From the NCBI RefSeq assembly GCF_003026475.1, contig NZ_PYMC01000006.1:1-64000 (forward strand): a stretch of 64,000 nucleotides of DNA, read 5' to 3'. Positions 25,183-34,472 of the stretch are shown one piece after another. The notes under the pieces are model-generated. The model was not told the DNA's origin, ran no database searches, and worked only from the letters and a program-made list of their open reading frames with translations. Position numbers and translations under genes: made by a program. This DNA is from Photobacterium lipolyticum. GTDB taxonomy: Bacteria; Pseudomonadota; Gammaproteobacteria; Enterobacterales; Vibrionaceae. Position 1 is the stretch's first letter; each line of letters opens with the position of its first letter.

Positions 25183-28100
25183 TTACGATAGCCTTTTAGA
25201 AAGTGTAAAGTTTTTTAGCAGCTTACGGTCAAATGGGGTTGGGGTGCGATCACTGTAAATAAGGTATTGAGCGTTCATCCCCTTGTTTTGCAGATCGATC
25301 TTGAGGACATCTTGCCCCTGATATTTGTTGACCTTGAAGCCGTCAAGGATCCGGAAAAATGCCCAGGGCCCAGTTGCTTGCTTACTCACGACATTTGCAC
25401 CACTTAAATCTTTAAGCACAAAGTTGACGAATTGGCGTTGTTCGCTGATTGGCCAGCTCAGCGACTTCTTCTGAATCGGACCGTGGCGATATAACACTGT
25501 TTGATCGCCATAGTTAAATTCGGCCTGCAAAGCGGTTGCGTCCAGCTCAAATGGTGCGATTTTAAACCCGATTTTAGGCTGGGTTTTATTGCGGCCATAG
25601 AAGGTATGTTGAATTTGCAAGCCTTGTGAGTACTGGTACATGAACTGTGTGGAAAGGCCAAGATCACGTCCATTTAAGGCGCTGAGCGATAATGACCCAC
25701 CGCGGTTTTGTACAAACGGTGCTAATGTTGAACGATAGAACTTGTCCAGTACTCCGTCTTTCTGGAAGAAGGCATTGAAATCTGCAATATTGACATCGCG
25801 GTTGCTGGTGGTGAATGGGTAACGACCTTTCAATGTTAAGGTATACGGCACAATGACATGATCGTTATAGAGCATCTGTACGTGTTTCTGCGCTTCAGTT
25901 AATATAATATTCCACGCGTTATCGGCCACCTGGTTCCACCATGACGATAGGGGCAGAGGCAAGTTACGTGCAGTCTTCCGTACTTTATCGATTTCGGTTA
26001 TTTTGCCTTGCATCCGTTTTCGTGCCGCATCGAAAGAAGATTGAGGCGTATTCAGGGAATGCTTAATGATTGATAAACTGCTGTTAAGATCGTTGATTGT
26101 GACCAGTGCATCTTGCAGGGGAATACTGGCCTCGATACCATCAGGAATAAGCGTATTTAACTTATCAAACTGATGAGAAACACTGCGCCTTGCGGTCCAG
26201 GTTTTATTGTCAGCTTTAGGTAGGGCTCCCGCTGCCAGTTTAGCCAATCGTTTGGCTTTGTAGTTGGTAACGTGTTTAGACCCTTCTTCTAACCCGGCTT
26301 TCGTTCCATCCTTGGCCAATTGGCTTTCATCAACAAAGGTAGTGTTTTCTTTAATGAGTGCCAGCACTTTAACCACGGGCTGACCGGCTGCGGTGACACT
26401 TGTGGTCTGTGAGACCGCCTGATCGAGAGTCGATACCGGGATCACTTTCAGTTGATCAACAGCGTCCTGCCAGTAACGAAGGTAGTCTCGGAAATATAAA
26501 TTTTCGACATCGGCATAGATTTCACGAATTTCTAATGCGCTCAGATCGGATGATGTTCCGACTACCCAGTTTTCATTGATCAGGCTTTTTACTTGCTCTA
26601 ACCCTTTGCTTAAAAAGACACGTTGGTACCCTTGCTGGCTATATAAACCGGGAATGACGACATCGACATTGGTGAATAAAATCTGATTTGGGCCTAAGTA
26701 GTCACTGAATCTAATATTGGAAAGTTCCTGGTTGCTCGCTTCTTCTTTAATTTGTTGGTAAACCAGCTCCGGAGTACTTGCCTGGCGTAATAGCTTACGG
26801 GTTTTGGCAACCAAATTCTGATTCAGCGTTACAGGCTTAAAGCCGGCATTGAGCAAACGATTAAAGTGCCCCTGTAGCTCATTTTGTTCAGTCGCGGATC
26901 CACTGTAGCGATATGACCAGTTAACGGCTATCCACTCGCTCATAAACGCTTTATCCATATGCTCCTGCATATTCATCATCAGGTAGGCGCGAAGCGATTT
27001 GGTCAGGAATTCACGATTTTGCTGGTTGCTCGAGATCTGATTCTCTAATTCACTGGTGATACGAGGTAACAGAAGTTCTTGTAATTGCTGGTAGTAAACC
27101 GCTTCAGCAACGGAGGCAATTTTTGTTCCTTGATTTAATCCGGAATGTTTTTCGAGGTATTGGAGCTGATCCGGATTATAAATTTGAGTTGAATGGTAAA
27201 GCGTATTTAGTGCCGGAAGAAGTTCAATTTCATCGGCAAGGGGAGAAATATGGAGTAACTGATCCTGGTATTGGTTTTTCAGGGTTAGCATTGTTTGCTG
27301 TTTCTGGTGGTTACCCAAAAATCCGTTAACCCAGACGCTACCCAGTCCGATGATAATTAAAGCTGATGCGATATATACGGAGCGGTTAATCCACTTAATC
27401 TTTTGTTCATATTTTTCATCTAACGTGGCCAGTTCACTGTTCGGAAAGATAACATCATCTAATAAACGGCGAATAAAAAATCCCCGTTGATGGCGGCTAG
27501 TTGGCAGTACGCGTTGGCTCATGCTCAGGTTTTGGCCAATGACAGCAGTAGATTCGGTAATATCCGTTGTGGGTTCTGGAACTGATGTGAGGTAGAGGCC
27601 GCGCAGGTGCGTCGGACTGTGGTAGCGTGTTTCAGAAAAGGACAATTCGCAGAACAGGGCTAGCCGTTCAACAATGGAACTGAGTTGACGGGGAAACTGG
27701 AGTAAATCAGAACGGCGTGCTAAGTCACGCTCAGCATGGAATAGCGGAAGAAGCTGGGCGTTGAAGCGACGCAGTAGCTCTTCAAATTCAAATTTTACTT
27801 TTTCGGCCTGTTCGCCTTCGCCCTGGTTAAAGGTGACGCCAACCACCTGATCCATATCTTCGCGGTTAAGGTGGGCAAAAAACGCATCAAAGCCTGTAAC
27901 CAAATCCGTTTTGGTTAATACCAGGTAGACCGGGATATCAGAATTTAGGTGGTGACGGATTTCTTGCAACCGCTCGCGCACATAACGGGCATGCTGCTCA
28001 ATTTCATTTTCATCCGGGTTTTGTAATGTCTGAATATCAATAGTGAGCAGCAGGCCATTCAGTGGTCTGCGACGACGTTTAGTTCGGAGCGTGTTGAGAA

Positions 28101-28719
28101 ATTTGACCCAAACCGGCCCTTCGATGTTGGTTTCTGGTTGATCGAAATACCGCCCGCCAGCGTCAACCAATACTGCATGGTTGGCAAAATACCATTCGCA
28201 ATGTTGGCTGCGTTGAATATCACGGGTGAACTTTCCGCTGGCTTGGTTAAGCGGGAAATCAAGCCCGGAGCATTCAAGTAATGTGGTCTTGCCACTGTTT
28301 TGCGGGCCGATAACCATATACCAGGGAAGCTGATACTTAACACGATCGTTGAGCCGACCGTATAGACCTGCCCGTTTGATGGTGGCAACGGCCTCATTGA
28401 GCCTATCGGTTAACGCATCGACCGTTTCACGGATTAAGGATTGCTGAGCAGCCTGAGCCTCTATTTCAGCACGATCTTGAGCAGCCTGGGCCTGACGCTT
28501 TTTGATCTGGTGATGAATGCTGATGCATGCAGCCCAAACGATCAAAAGCACAAAGCAGGCAACCATTTTATGGCTGGTACCGGACAATATGGCGTTACCG
28601 GCGATGGCAACTTGGTCGCCCCATAGTACAAGTAATACGCACAAGGTAATGGTCAGGAATAGGCTCCAGCACCAAACTTGCTTAAAGGTGTTCCATATTT
28701 TTTTAAATACAGCTTTCAT
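25183..28719 (-). CDS. tssM: TssM (IcmF/VasK), T6SS membrane-complex protein
   Basis: A 1178-residue inner-membrane protein that spans the periplasm and, with TssL and TssJ, makes the trans-envelope complex. Two N-terminal helices (about 14-32 and 44-65) are followed by a cytoplasmic GTPase-like domain with Walker A GPQNSGKTTL, a third helix near 445-465 (VYIASALIIIGLGSVWVNGF), and a large periplasmic part that contacts TssJ through its C-terminal beta domain. The Walker A residues GKT are intact. ATG 28719 follows GGGAAG. The length is normal for the family. Confidence 0.97.
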   Translation of the reverse strand: MKAVFKKIWNTFKQVWCWSLFLTITLCVLLVLWGDQVAIAGNAILSGTSHKMVACFVLLIVWAACISIHHQIKKRQAQAAQDRAEIEAQAAQQSLIRETVDALTDRLNEAVATIKRAGLYGRLNDRVKYQLPWYMVIGPQNSGKTTLLECSGLDFPLNQASGKFTRDIQRSQHCEWYFANHAVLVDAGGRYFDQPETNIEGPVWVKFLNTLRTKRRRRPLNGLLLTIDIQTLQNPDENEIEQHARYVRERLQEIRHHLNSDIPVYLVLTKTDLVTGFDAFFAHLNREDMDQVVGVTFNQGEGEQAEKVKFEFEELLRRFNAQLLPLFHAERDLARRSDLLQFPRQLSSIVERLALFCELSFSETRYHSPTHLRGLYLTSVPEPTTDITESTAVIGQNLSMSQRVLPTSRHQRGFFIRRLLDDVIFPNSELATLDEKYEQKIKWINRSVYIASALIIIGLGSVWVNGFLGNHQKQQTMLTLKNQYQDQLLHISPLADEIELLPALNTLYHSTQIYNPDQLQYLEKHSGLNQGTKIASVAEAVYYQQLQELLLPRITSELENQISSNQQNREFLTKSLRAYLMMNMQEHMDKAFMSEWIAVNWSYRYSGSATEQNELQGHFNRLLNAGFKPVTLNQNLVAKTRKLLRQASTPELVYQQIKEEASNQELSNIRFSDYLGPNQILFTNVDVVIPGLYSQQGYQRVFLSKGLEQVKSLINENWVVGTSSDLSALEIREIYADVENLYFRDYLRYWQDAVDQLKVIPVSTLDQAVSQTTSVTAAGQPVVKVLALIKENTTFVDESQLAKDGTKAGLEEGSKHVTNYKAKRLAKLAAGALPKADNKTWTARRSVSHQFDKLNTLIPDGIEASIPLQDALVTINDLNSSLSIIKHSLNTPQSSFDAARKRMQGKITEIDKVRKTARNLPLPLSSWWNQVADNAWNIILTEAQKHVQMLYNDHVIVPYTLTLKGRYPFTTSNRDVNIADFNAFFQKDGVLDKFYRSTLAPFVQNRGGSLSLSALNGRDLGLSTQFMYQYSQGLQIQHTFYGRNKTQPKIGFKIAPFELDATALQAEFNYGDQTVLYRHGPIQKKSLSWPISEQRQFVNFVLKDLSGANVVSKQATGPWAFFRILDGFKVNKYQGQDVLKIDLQNKGMNAQYLIYSDRTPTPFDRKLLKNFTLSKRLS

Positions 28720-28724
28720 GGTTT

Positions 28725-29588
28725 TTAACTTCCCTGTTCACTGATCTGTACGTAGTTGTCGATAACAAGTGCCGATTGCTGATCAAGTACGTAGTAAAAG
28801 CCGCTATACAGGGCGGCGAGACTAAGTATGACCAAGCAGCCAATACCCAGCAGTGACGTTCTTCGTGTCAGTTTATGACGTTGAAGGCTCTTTGGTTCCC
28901 AGTTTGGGGATAGGGTGCTCGGGTTGTCCCCGCGCAACATGCGGATTTGCCGATACAAACTGTCGCGAATCGCCTCTAATTCTGTAAGACCACGCGCAAG
29001 TACGCGATACTTCCCTTCAAAACCAAGGCTCAGGCAAAGGTACATTAGCTCAAGCAAATGGAGGTATTTTGCGGGGTTGCGTGTCAGACGTTCCAGCAGT
29101 AGGAAAAACTTCTCACCGCCATAGGTTTCATTATGGAAGGTACTGAGCATGGAATGCTGCGACCAGCCACTGTCATTTCCCCATGGGGTGGTCACCACAG
29201 TTTCATCAATGAAGGTACAAAGCACGTAGCGGGAAATAGCAAGTTGGCTATTGTCAATGCCAAGGTTAGTGGCCTGAAATTCGAATGCTTTAATTTCACC
29301 GACCAGCCGGCTTTGCAACAGTTCGATATCAAGGTGCATTTCCCGTTTTAATTCGGAGGGTAAGATCAGCAGCGATGTCGCAGCATCAATGAGTGGATTG
29401 ATCCCGACAACACTTTGCTCCTCGGGTTTAACGCGGGTGGCATACACCATGCGTTCTTGCAGATGCTCGAAATGCGGGGTGTTATCGTTTGATGTTAATG
29501 AGGGGGATGACTCGTAAGGTGCATGGTTAATCAGCACCGTTCTATCTACTGCATTTGCAGATTTTGCAGGGATAAGTGAAGTATTCAT
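28725..29588 (-). CDS. tssL: TssL (DotU), T6SS membrane-complex protein
   Basis: A 287-residue inner-membrane protein with the DotU cytoplasmic domain (CTFIDETVVTTPWG, SLGFEGKYRVL) and a single C-terminal helix (about 245-268) before a short periplasmic tail. No OmpA-like peptidoglycan-binding domain follows, so anchoring to the wall must come from another protein or be absent. It is tightly packed between tssK and tssM. Confidence 0.96.
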   Translation of the reverse strand: MNTSLIPAKSANAVDRTVLINHAPYESSPSLTSNDNTPHFEHLQERMVYATRVKPEEQSVVGINPLIDAATSLLILPSELKREMHLDIELLQSRLVGEIKAFEFQATNLGIDNSQLAISRYVLCTFIDETVVTTPWGNDSGWSQHSMLSTFHNETYGGEKFFLLLERLTRNPAKYLHLLELMYLCLSLGFEGKYRVLARGLTELEAIRDSLYRQIRMLRGDNPSTLSPNWEPKSLQRHKLTRRTSLLGIGCLVILSLAALYSGFYYVLDQQSALVIDNYVQISEQGS

Positions 29589-29589
29589 A

Positions 29590-30912
29590 TTAACTGTTCC
29601 TTATTGCCCAGAATTGAAGTGAAAGATCACTGTATTCGCCGGCGATATGAAAAGCGAAACCGCCGGACTGAGCAAGCTGGGCGCGATCGGTGGAGTTGAG
29701 ATCCAACGCGAAGTAACAGTAGTCCCCATGGTAAGGCACCTGGCGGGGAGCGACAGATAACGCGCGACAGCGAATGCCGGGTAACTGAAGATTGACAAGG
29801 TTACGGATTTTTTCGACAGGCCCTACTTTGAGCTTAGGTGGCAGTTGTTTACGCAATGTTTCCGGGTCGATATTGGTACGGGCAGCCAATATGAAAGAGG
29901 CTTCCATCAGGAGGTCTTTTTCATTAACGGGAGCAACCAGTACGCCATGTTTACGAGTCTGTAATTCAATTTCAATCGCATTTTGTTTCAATGTCTGGGT
30001 AAGTTGATGTCGCAGTGCTCGCATGAGCTCGCGGAAACAGGATGCCTGATCATGGTGTTGATACTGCAAGCTGAGATCCGTGCGTCTGGTTTTCGGGGCA
30101 TAGGTCGATAACTCCCCATGAAGTGAAGCTAAGTGAAGAAAGAGTTCTTCCGGATGATATGCCCCGCTGTGGTACAGATAGTGTAGGATCGGCTCATATT
30201 TATTTAACAGTTGGAGCAGAAGAAAATCACCGATCTCAGAGGTCGCATGACCCGATTGGATGATGCGTTCAGCCAGCATGTTGGCGCGATGAGTCACCAG
30301 GTTCAGTGCTTCGCGCAAGATTTTCTGAATCATATCTGAGTGGCGCCCATTGATATAACTCGGTTCAAAGTAGCTCTCAAACTCAACCACCCCTTCAGGG
30401 GTGACTTGCTTGATTTTACACAGCTTCAATTTCACCCAATGGTTATCAATGGCGCTTTCATCAAGGATCTGAAAATCGTGCTGGCCACAGGTCAGGCTTT
30501 GAATGTTCTGCGTATGCGCATTGTTATCTGCAATCGTGACATCAAAAGCGGTGAAGCGCGTTGATATATGGTTATCATCTTCTCGGCGACTTTCGGGCGT
30601 ATTAAGCGTTGTCACGGGGAGTGACAGATACAGTGTCGCGCCATTTGCTTCTTGCGTTGCTTGCCAGATCAGTGGTTTTGATTGGTGGTTAATATCGAAT
30701 AAAGTTCCATCAGGAAGTACGCCTTTAGCCTCATTAATCAATACCTTACCAACAGATAAATGGTGTAGGTCTATACTGAGGGAATAAAATCCCCAGTTAA
30801 AACGATTCTGATTCTGTGAACGAACCTGCAGCTGATGATGCATATAGCGTTCATGTTGCTGGAAATGCTGTGGTCGTAGCAGCATCCCTTCTTGCCAAAT
30901 GACCTTATCCAT
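29590..30912 (-). CDS. tssK: TssK, T6SS baseplate adaptor
   Basis: A 440-residue cytoplasmic protein that joins the baseplate to the TssM/TssL membrane complex. The N-terminus VIWQEGMLLRPQHFQQHERY is diagnostic. The length is that expected. The stop is one base from the tssL start, and its start lies two bases after the tssJ stop. Confidence 0.97.
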   Translation of the reverse strand: MDKVIWQEGMLLRPQHFQQHERYMHHQLQVRSQNQNRFNWGFYSLSIDLHHLSVGKVLINEAKGVLPDGTLFDINHQSKPLIWQATQEANGATLYLSLPVTTLNTPESRREDDNHISTRFTAFDVTIADNNAHTQNIQSLTCGQHDFQILDESAIDNHWVKLKLCKIKQVTPEGVVEFESYFEPSYINGRHSDMIQKILREALNLVTHRANMLAERIIQSGHATSEIGDFLLLQLLNKYEPILHYLYHSGAYHPEELFLHLASLHGELSTYAPKTRRTDLSLQYQHHDQASCFRELMRALRHQLTQTLKQNAIEIELQTRKHGVLVAPVNEKDLLMEASFILAARTNIDPETLRKQLPPKLKVGPVEKIRNLVNLQLPGIRCRALSVAPRQVPYHGDYCYFALDLNSTDRAQLAQSGGFAFHIAGEYSDLSLQFWAIRNS

Positions 30913-30914
30913 AT

Positions 30915-31421
30915 CTAAGAACCTTCGCCTTGCGGTTGTAAACTGTTAGATTGGCTATGTTTATTACGAAGTGAGACGCGCTTGATCCGCAAGATGCCGG
31001 AGTCAGTAATACCGAGTTCAACTTTTTGCAGTTCTTCTTTTTCCAGCGTTTGCAAAAAGCGCCATTCGGCATCATTGATTTGCTGATAGGCGCCAATAAT
31101 CCCAATAAATCGGCTATTTTCATTGAGATTTAGCTTTATGTTATGTTTTTCGCCTGGGCGTAAAATAAGCTCTTCTTCAGCAATGAAATCAGGCCCTAAG
31201 GTTTTTTTTGTATTTTCGTAAAGGGCAAAAAACGTTGCGTTTTCGAATCCTGTCGCTGCTTTCAGTTCAACTATTTTTACCACCATTGGTGATGGCCGCC
31301 CGGTTTGGTCCGGATTGAGATCTGACGTGGCGATGAGCGTGAGATCAACAAGTGTGGGATCTGGCGTGCTGCTGCAGGCAAAAAGCAGGCTGCAAAAGAG
31401 TAGTGGTATTAATCTTTTCAT
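30915..31421 (-). CDS. tssJ: TssJ (VasD/Lip), T6SS outer-membrane lipoprotein
   Basis: A 168-residue lipoprotein with signal peptide and lipobox LLFACSS, followed by the TssJ beta-sandwich (VDLTLIATSDLNPD, PSPMVVKIVELK, RFIGIIGAYQ). It holds the periplasmic tip of TssM at the outer membrane. ATG 31421 is preferred because AGGA lies five bases upstream; ATG 31433 in the same frame overlaps the tagH stop as ATGA and is an alternative. Confidence 0.95.
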   Translation of the reverse strand: MKRLIPLLFCSLLFACSSTPDPTLVDLTLIATSDLNPDQTGRPSPMVVKIVELKAATGFENATFFALYENTKKTLGPDFIAEEELILRPGEKHNIKLNLNENSRFIGIIGAYQQINDAEWRFLQTLEKEELQKVELGITDSGILRIKRVSLRNKHSQSNSLQPQGEGS

Positions 31422-31429
31422 TGTTATCC

Positions 31430-32755
31430 TCATGCGCGTAAGGCTGTATTTAGCAGTTGTAAATGTGTTTCATAGTGTTTAGCAAAATCTTGCTCTAGCA
31501 AGGCATTACGCCATTCTGCATCATTCTGGATTTTTTCATGTAATTGCGAGTAAGCACGCCAGTATTTGGCGTCTGCACGGCCAAAGCTGGCTTTAACACC
31601 TTCCTGGATGAAACGGTAGGTCAGTGTTTGTGGCGACAGCTTTTCGATAAGCTCTTGCACCATATGTTGGCTGGCATCGTTGATGGCGAGCTGGTGGGCT
31701 TGAATATCATTGCAGCCCTGAGTAATGGCTTCTGGCCCAGTAAGAAAGCCCCTTTTTTTCGCCAGTAGTATATTGAGAGCCTCTGAGGCATCATGGCTGA
31801 ACTTGAGCGGATTATTGCCTTGTCCCTGTATTGTTGTCGCTTTGCCGCGCAGACTGTTTTTCATTTCCGCCCGGGTACGTAGCAATTGCTGCAGGCCGCC
31901 AACGGACTGACGTAAAAGTACGCCAATATCATGTGCGAGCTGTTGCTGATCGGTGTGCTGGGGAAAGTTGACACCCAGCCCTTTGCTTAACGCGCTGAGA
32001 ATGACGGAATCTGGGTACTGCTGTGTGGTGGTTGCGTTGTTTCTGGCCTGTGATGCTGATGACTGCTGATTAAACGGTTCTGCCTCAATATCGTTATTTA
32101 TATTAACGTCATTCCTCTCATTAACCGGGTCATTGTTATTAACCCCCTTGCTTTCATGCATGGTGAAGTCGCCATTAATCGTAAAGTCTTCTGGAATTTC
32201 GTCTAATCCTGCTTCATGGCGAACAGAGTGATCGAGTACGGGGGATGGAATATGCTCTTTAAGCAAACTGTCATCACTTTCTTTCTCTTCGGTTTGCGAA
32301 GCTGCCATTATTTGCAGATTCTGCAGGTCTTGATCACTTTCCAGTAATTCGTCAACCGGTTCATCGTCAAGAAAGCTGTCATCTGGGATCAGGGCGCGGA
32401 GTGTTTCTTTGTCTGCAGCATATTGTTCTGGATCTTGTACCAGAGTGACCTGCATCAGGTAATTGCCTATCTTGAAACTGTCGCCATGGTGGATGGGATG
32501 CGCTTCGCCTTTATTTAGCGGTGCGTCCTCCCCATCAAGAAAGGTGCCGTTGGTACTGTTATCTGTGATGAAGTACGAATCATCATCAAAGGAAATCGTT
32601 GCGTGGATATTGGATATCTGACGCTTGGTATCGGGCAGGAACCATTCTGCGTATTCACCTCTGCCGATGGTGCCCCCTGCTTTTTTAAAGGTAAATGATG
32701 TCGTTAAATTGGCTGGGTAGTCATCAGCACTAATTATATTGAAGATAAGATCCAT
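31430..32755 (-). CDS. tagH: TagH/Fha, T6SS FHA-domain protein
   Basis: A 441-residue protein. Residues 1-100 form an FHA domain (GGTIGRGEYAEWFLPD, ISNIHATISF, DNSTNGTFLDG) that binds phosphothreonine; the central ~150 residues are acidic and disordered; the C-terminal ~190 residues form the type VI FHA C-terminal domain. With the kinase and phosphatase at the end of the operon it completes a threonine-phosphorylation switch. It starts two bases after the small lipoprotein stop. Confidence 0.92.
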   Translation of the reverse strand: MDLIFNIISADDYPANLTTSFTFKKAGGTIGRGEYAEWFLPDTKRQISNIHATISFDDDSYFITDNSTNGTFLDGEDAPLNKGEAHPIHHGDSFKIGNYLMQVTLVQDPEQYAADKETLRALIPDDSFLDDEPVDELLESDQDLQNLQIMAASQTEEKESDDSLLKEHIPSPVLDHSVRHEAGLDEIPEDFTINGDFTMHESKGVNNNDPVNERNDVNINNDIEAEPFNQQSSASQARNNATTTQQYPDSVILSALSKGLGVNFPQHTDQQQLAHDIGVLLRQSVGGLQQLLRTRAEMKNSLRGKATTIQGQGNNPLKFSHDASEALNILLAKKRGFLTGPEAITQGCNDIQAHQLAINDASQHMVQELIEKLSPQTLTYRFIQEGVKASFGRADAKYWRAYSQLHEKIQNDAEWRNALLEQDFAKHYETHLQLLNTALRA

Positions 32756-32757
32756 GC

Positions 32758-32889
32758 TTATTTCCCTTCCTCTGCGATTATCTCTGCTTGTGGTGCTGGC
32801 TCTTTATCCCCTAATGAACGGTAACCATCGGTGTTGCTACAGGCCGTTAATACAAATAGGGCCAACAGGGCGGTATACAGGTATTTCAT
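32758..32889 (-). CDS. Very small lipoprotein in the T6SS operon
   Basis: A 43-residue protein, easily missed because of its size. It begins MKYLYTALLALFVLTAC, a complete signal peptide with lipobox LTAC, then a short mature part of about 27 residues (SNTDGYRSL ... EEGK) rich in Glu, Ala and Pro. Its ATG overlaps the vasH stop as ATGA, its stop is two bases before the tagH start, and GGAG lies upstream. This packing argues strongly for a real, co-translated gene. A tiny periplasm-facing lipoprotein might assist the membrane complex; no function is known to me. Confidence 0.8.
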   Translation of the reverse strand: MKYLYTALLALFVLTACSNTDGYRSLGDKEPAPQAEIIAEEGK

Positions 32890-34472
32890 ACTCGGTCTCT
32901 CCAGTCTTTTGCTAGCAGATTGAATTTACGCATGCGATAGTCGAGCGAACCTTTCGAGAGTTTTAATGCTTGTGCGACTGCACGAAGGTTGCCATGATAT
33001 TTGCTTAGAAAGTGGGTCAGGAGCTGGCGTTCAAAGTCATCAACCTGAGCCGTAAAACTATTGCCTTCTTTAATGGGCTGTGAGGCAGTTCGGTGTGATT
33101 CGTCTTCACAAGACGCCGGCAAGTTTTGCAGGTCATAGGCAAAAAGCTCCGGTGTGATGGCGCCTGAGTTTTGCGAAATGATTAAAGCGCGATCGACAAG
33201 GTTTTTAAGTTCCCGTACGTTGCCGGGAAAACTGTAGCTGAGCAGGATACATTCTGCTTCTTCTGTGAGTATTGCTGGTGGTGTTTGGTGCTCTTCGGCA
33301 TAGGCGTGAATAAAATAGTTCGCCAGCAAAACCGCATCTCGATTACGGGCTTTTAAGTTGGGTAGGGCGATCGGAAATTGTGCTAAGCGATAATAAAGAT
33401 CGTGACGGAACTTACCTTCATTGATCAGTTTGTCTAGGTGTTGATGCGTGGCTGCGATAATACGAATATCAATGGGGTACGATTGGGTCGAACCAAGAGG
33501 CCGTACTTGCTTGTCTTCCAGCACGCGCAGTAGCTTGGCTTGTAGCTGCAGTGGCATGTCACCAATCTCATCGAGAAAAACAGTCCCTTTATCAGCAGCG
33601 CGAAGTAATCCCGGATAATCCTTATTGGCACCGGTAAATGCCCCTTTGTGGTAACCAAACAGCTCGCTTTCTAGCAGATGTTCAGGGATGCTGGCACAGT
33701 TTTGGATACAGAATGCCTGTGTCCGACGGCTACCGCTTTGCTGGATCGCTTTGGCAACCAGTTCTTTGCCGGTACCCGTCTCGCCTGTTACCAATATATT
33801 ACGGTTAATGTGAAGTGCCTGAGAGATCTTAAGACGCACTTGTTTCACGGCGTCACTCTCACCCACGATGCCATAGTCGCTTGGGATTGGCGGAGACTGC
33901 TGTTGAATTTTGAAGTGTGCAGACGCGGCTTTGCTCAGTGCTCGCATTTGTAAGATTTTACTTAAAGCGACTTCATTAAGACGTTGAACCGTCGGTATGT
34001 CGCTGTTAGCCATTTCTTCTACTTGGTAGATAGCAAGGACACCGATGACCGAACTATTTTCATCTTGGGTATGTAATGGCAGCAGAAGGATGCTGCCTTC
34101 TTTGAGGGTGTAACGCTCTGAGGGAGAAAAGAGAATATGCCGTAATGTTCCATTACACTGGCTATACCGCATTTGGATACGTTTTCTCTCTGTGAGACAG
34201 AGGGTTAGTGCATTATCAGCATCATAGTCAGTGTCTGAAAGCGTCGGGGGGTTAGTCTCTATGTCTACACCGTCGGGGTTTGCTTTGGCTGTTTTAATCA
34301 GCTCGGTACCTTCAGGTTTAAGCAGAAAGCATTGAACCGATACCGCTTTGCTTACCTGTATCACTGAATTCAGCCAATAGGTCAGAAGACCGGTATGGCT
34401 GGTTTGTTGCTTCAGCATGTCGAGTGCTGAAGCAAGGGATTGTGAGTGAGCTTGAGCGTGAGCGGTGCTCAT
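32886..34472 (-). CDS. vasH: VasH, sigma-54-dependent activator of the T6SS
   Basis: About 528 residues from ATG 34472, which has AAGGAGG four bases upstream and overlaps the clpV stop; an in-frame upstream start at 34496 is unlikely. It has an N-terminal GAF-like sensor region (about 1-185), an AAA+ domain with Walker A GETGTGKE, the sigma-54 contact loop GAFTGA and Walker B TVFLDEIGD, and a C-terminal Fis-type helix-turn-helix (RAVAQALKLSKGSLDYRMRK). It should activate RNA polymerase-RpoN at the hcp promoter at 11640. No response-regulator receiver is present. Confidence 0.95.
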   Translation of the reverse strand: MSTAHAQAHSQSLASALDMLKQQTSHTGLLTYWLNSVIQVSKAVSVQCFLLKPEGTELIKTAKANPDGVDIETNPPTLSDTDYDADNALTLCLTERKRIQMRYSQCNGTLRHILFSPSERYTLKEGSILLLPLHTQDENSSVIGVLAIYQVEEMANSDIPTVQRLNEVALSKILQMRALSKAASAHFKIQQQSPPIPSDYGIVGESDAVKQVRLKISQALHINRNILVTGETGTGKELVAKAIQQSGSRRTQAFCIQNCASIPEHLLESELFGYHKGAFTGANKDYPGLLRAADKGTVFLDEIGDMPLQLQAKLLRVLEDKQVRPLGSTQSYPIDIRIIAATHQHLDKLINEGKFRHDLYYRLAQFPIALPNLKARNRDAVLLANYFIHAYAEEHQTPPAILTEEAECILLSYSFPGNVRELKNLVDRALIISQNSGAITPELFAYDLQNLPASCEDESHRTASQPIKEGNSFTAQVDDFERQLLTHFLSKYHGNLRAVAQALKLSKGSLDYRMRKFNLLAKDWRDRV

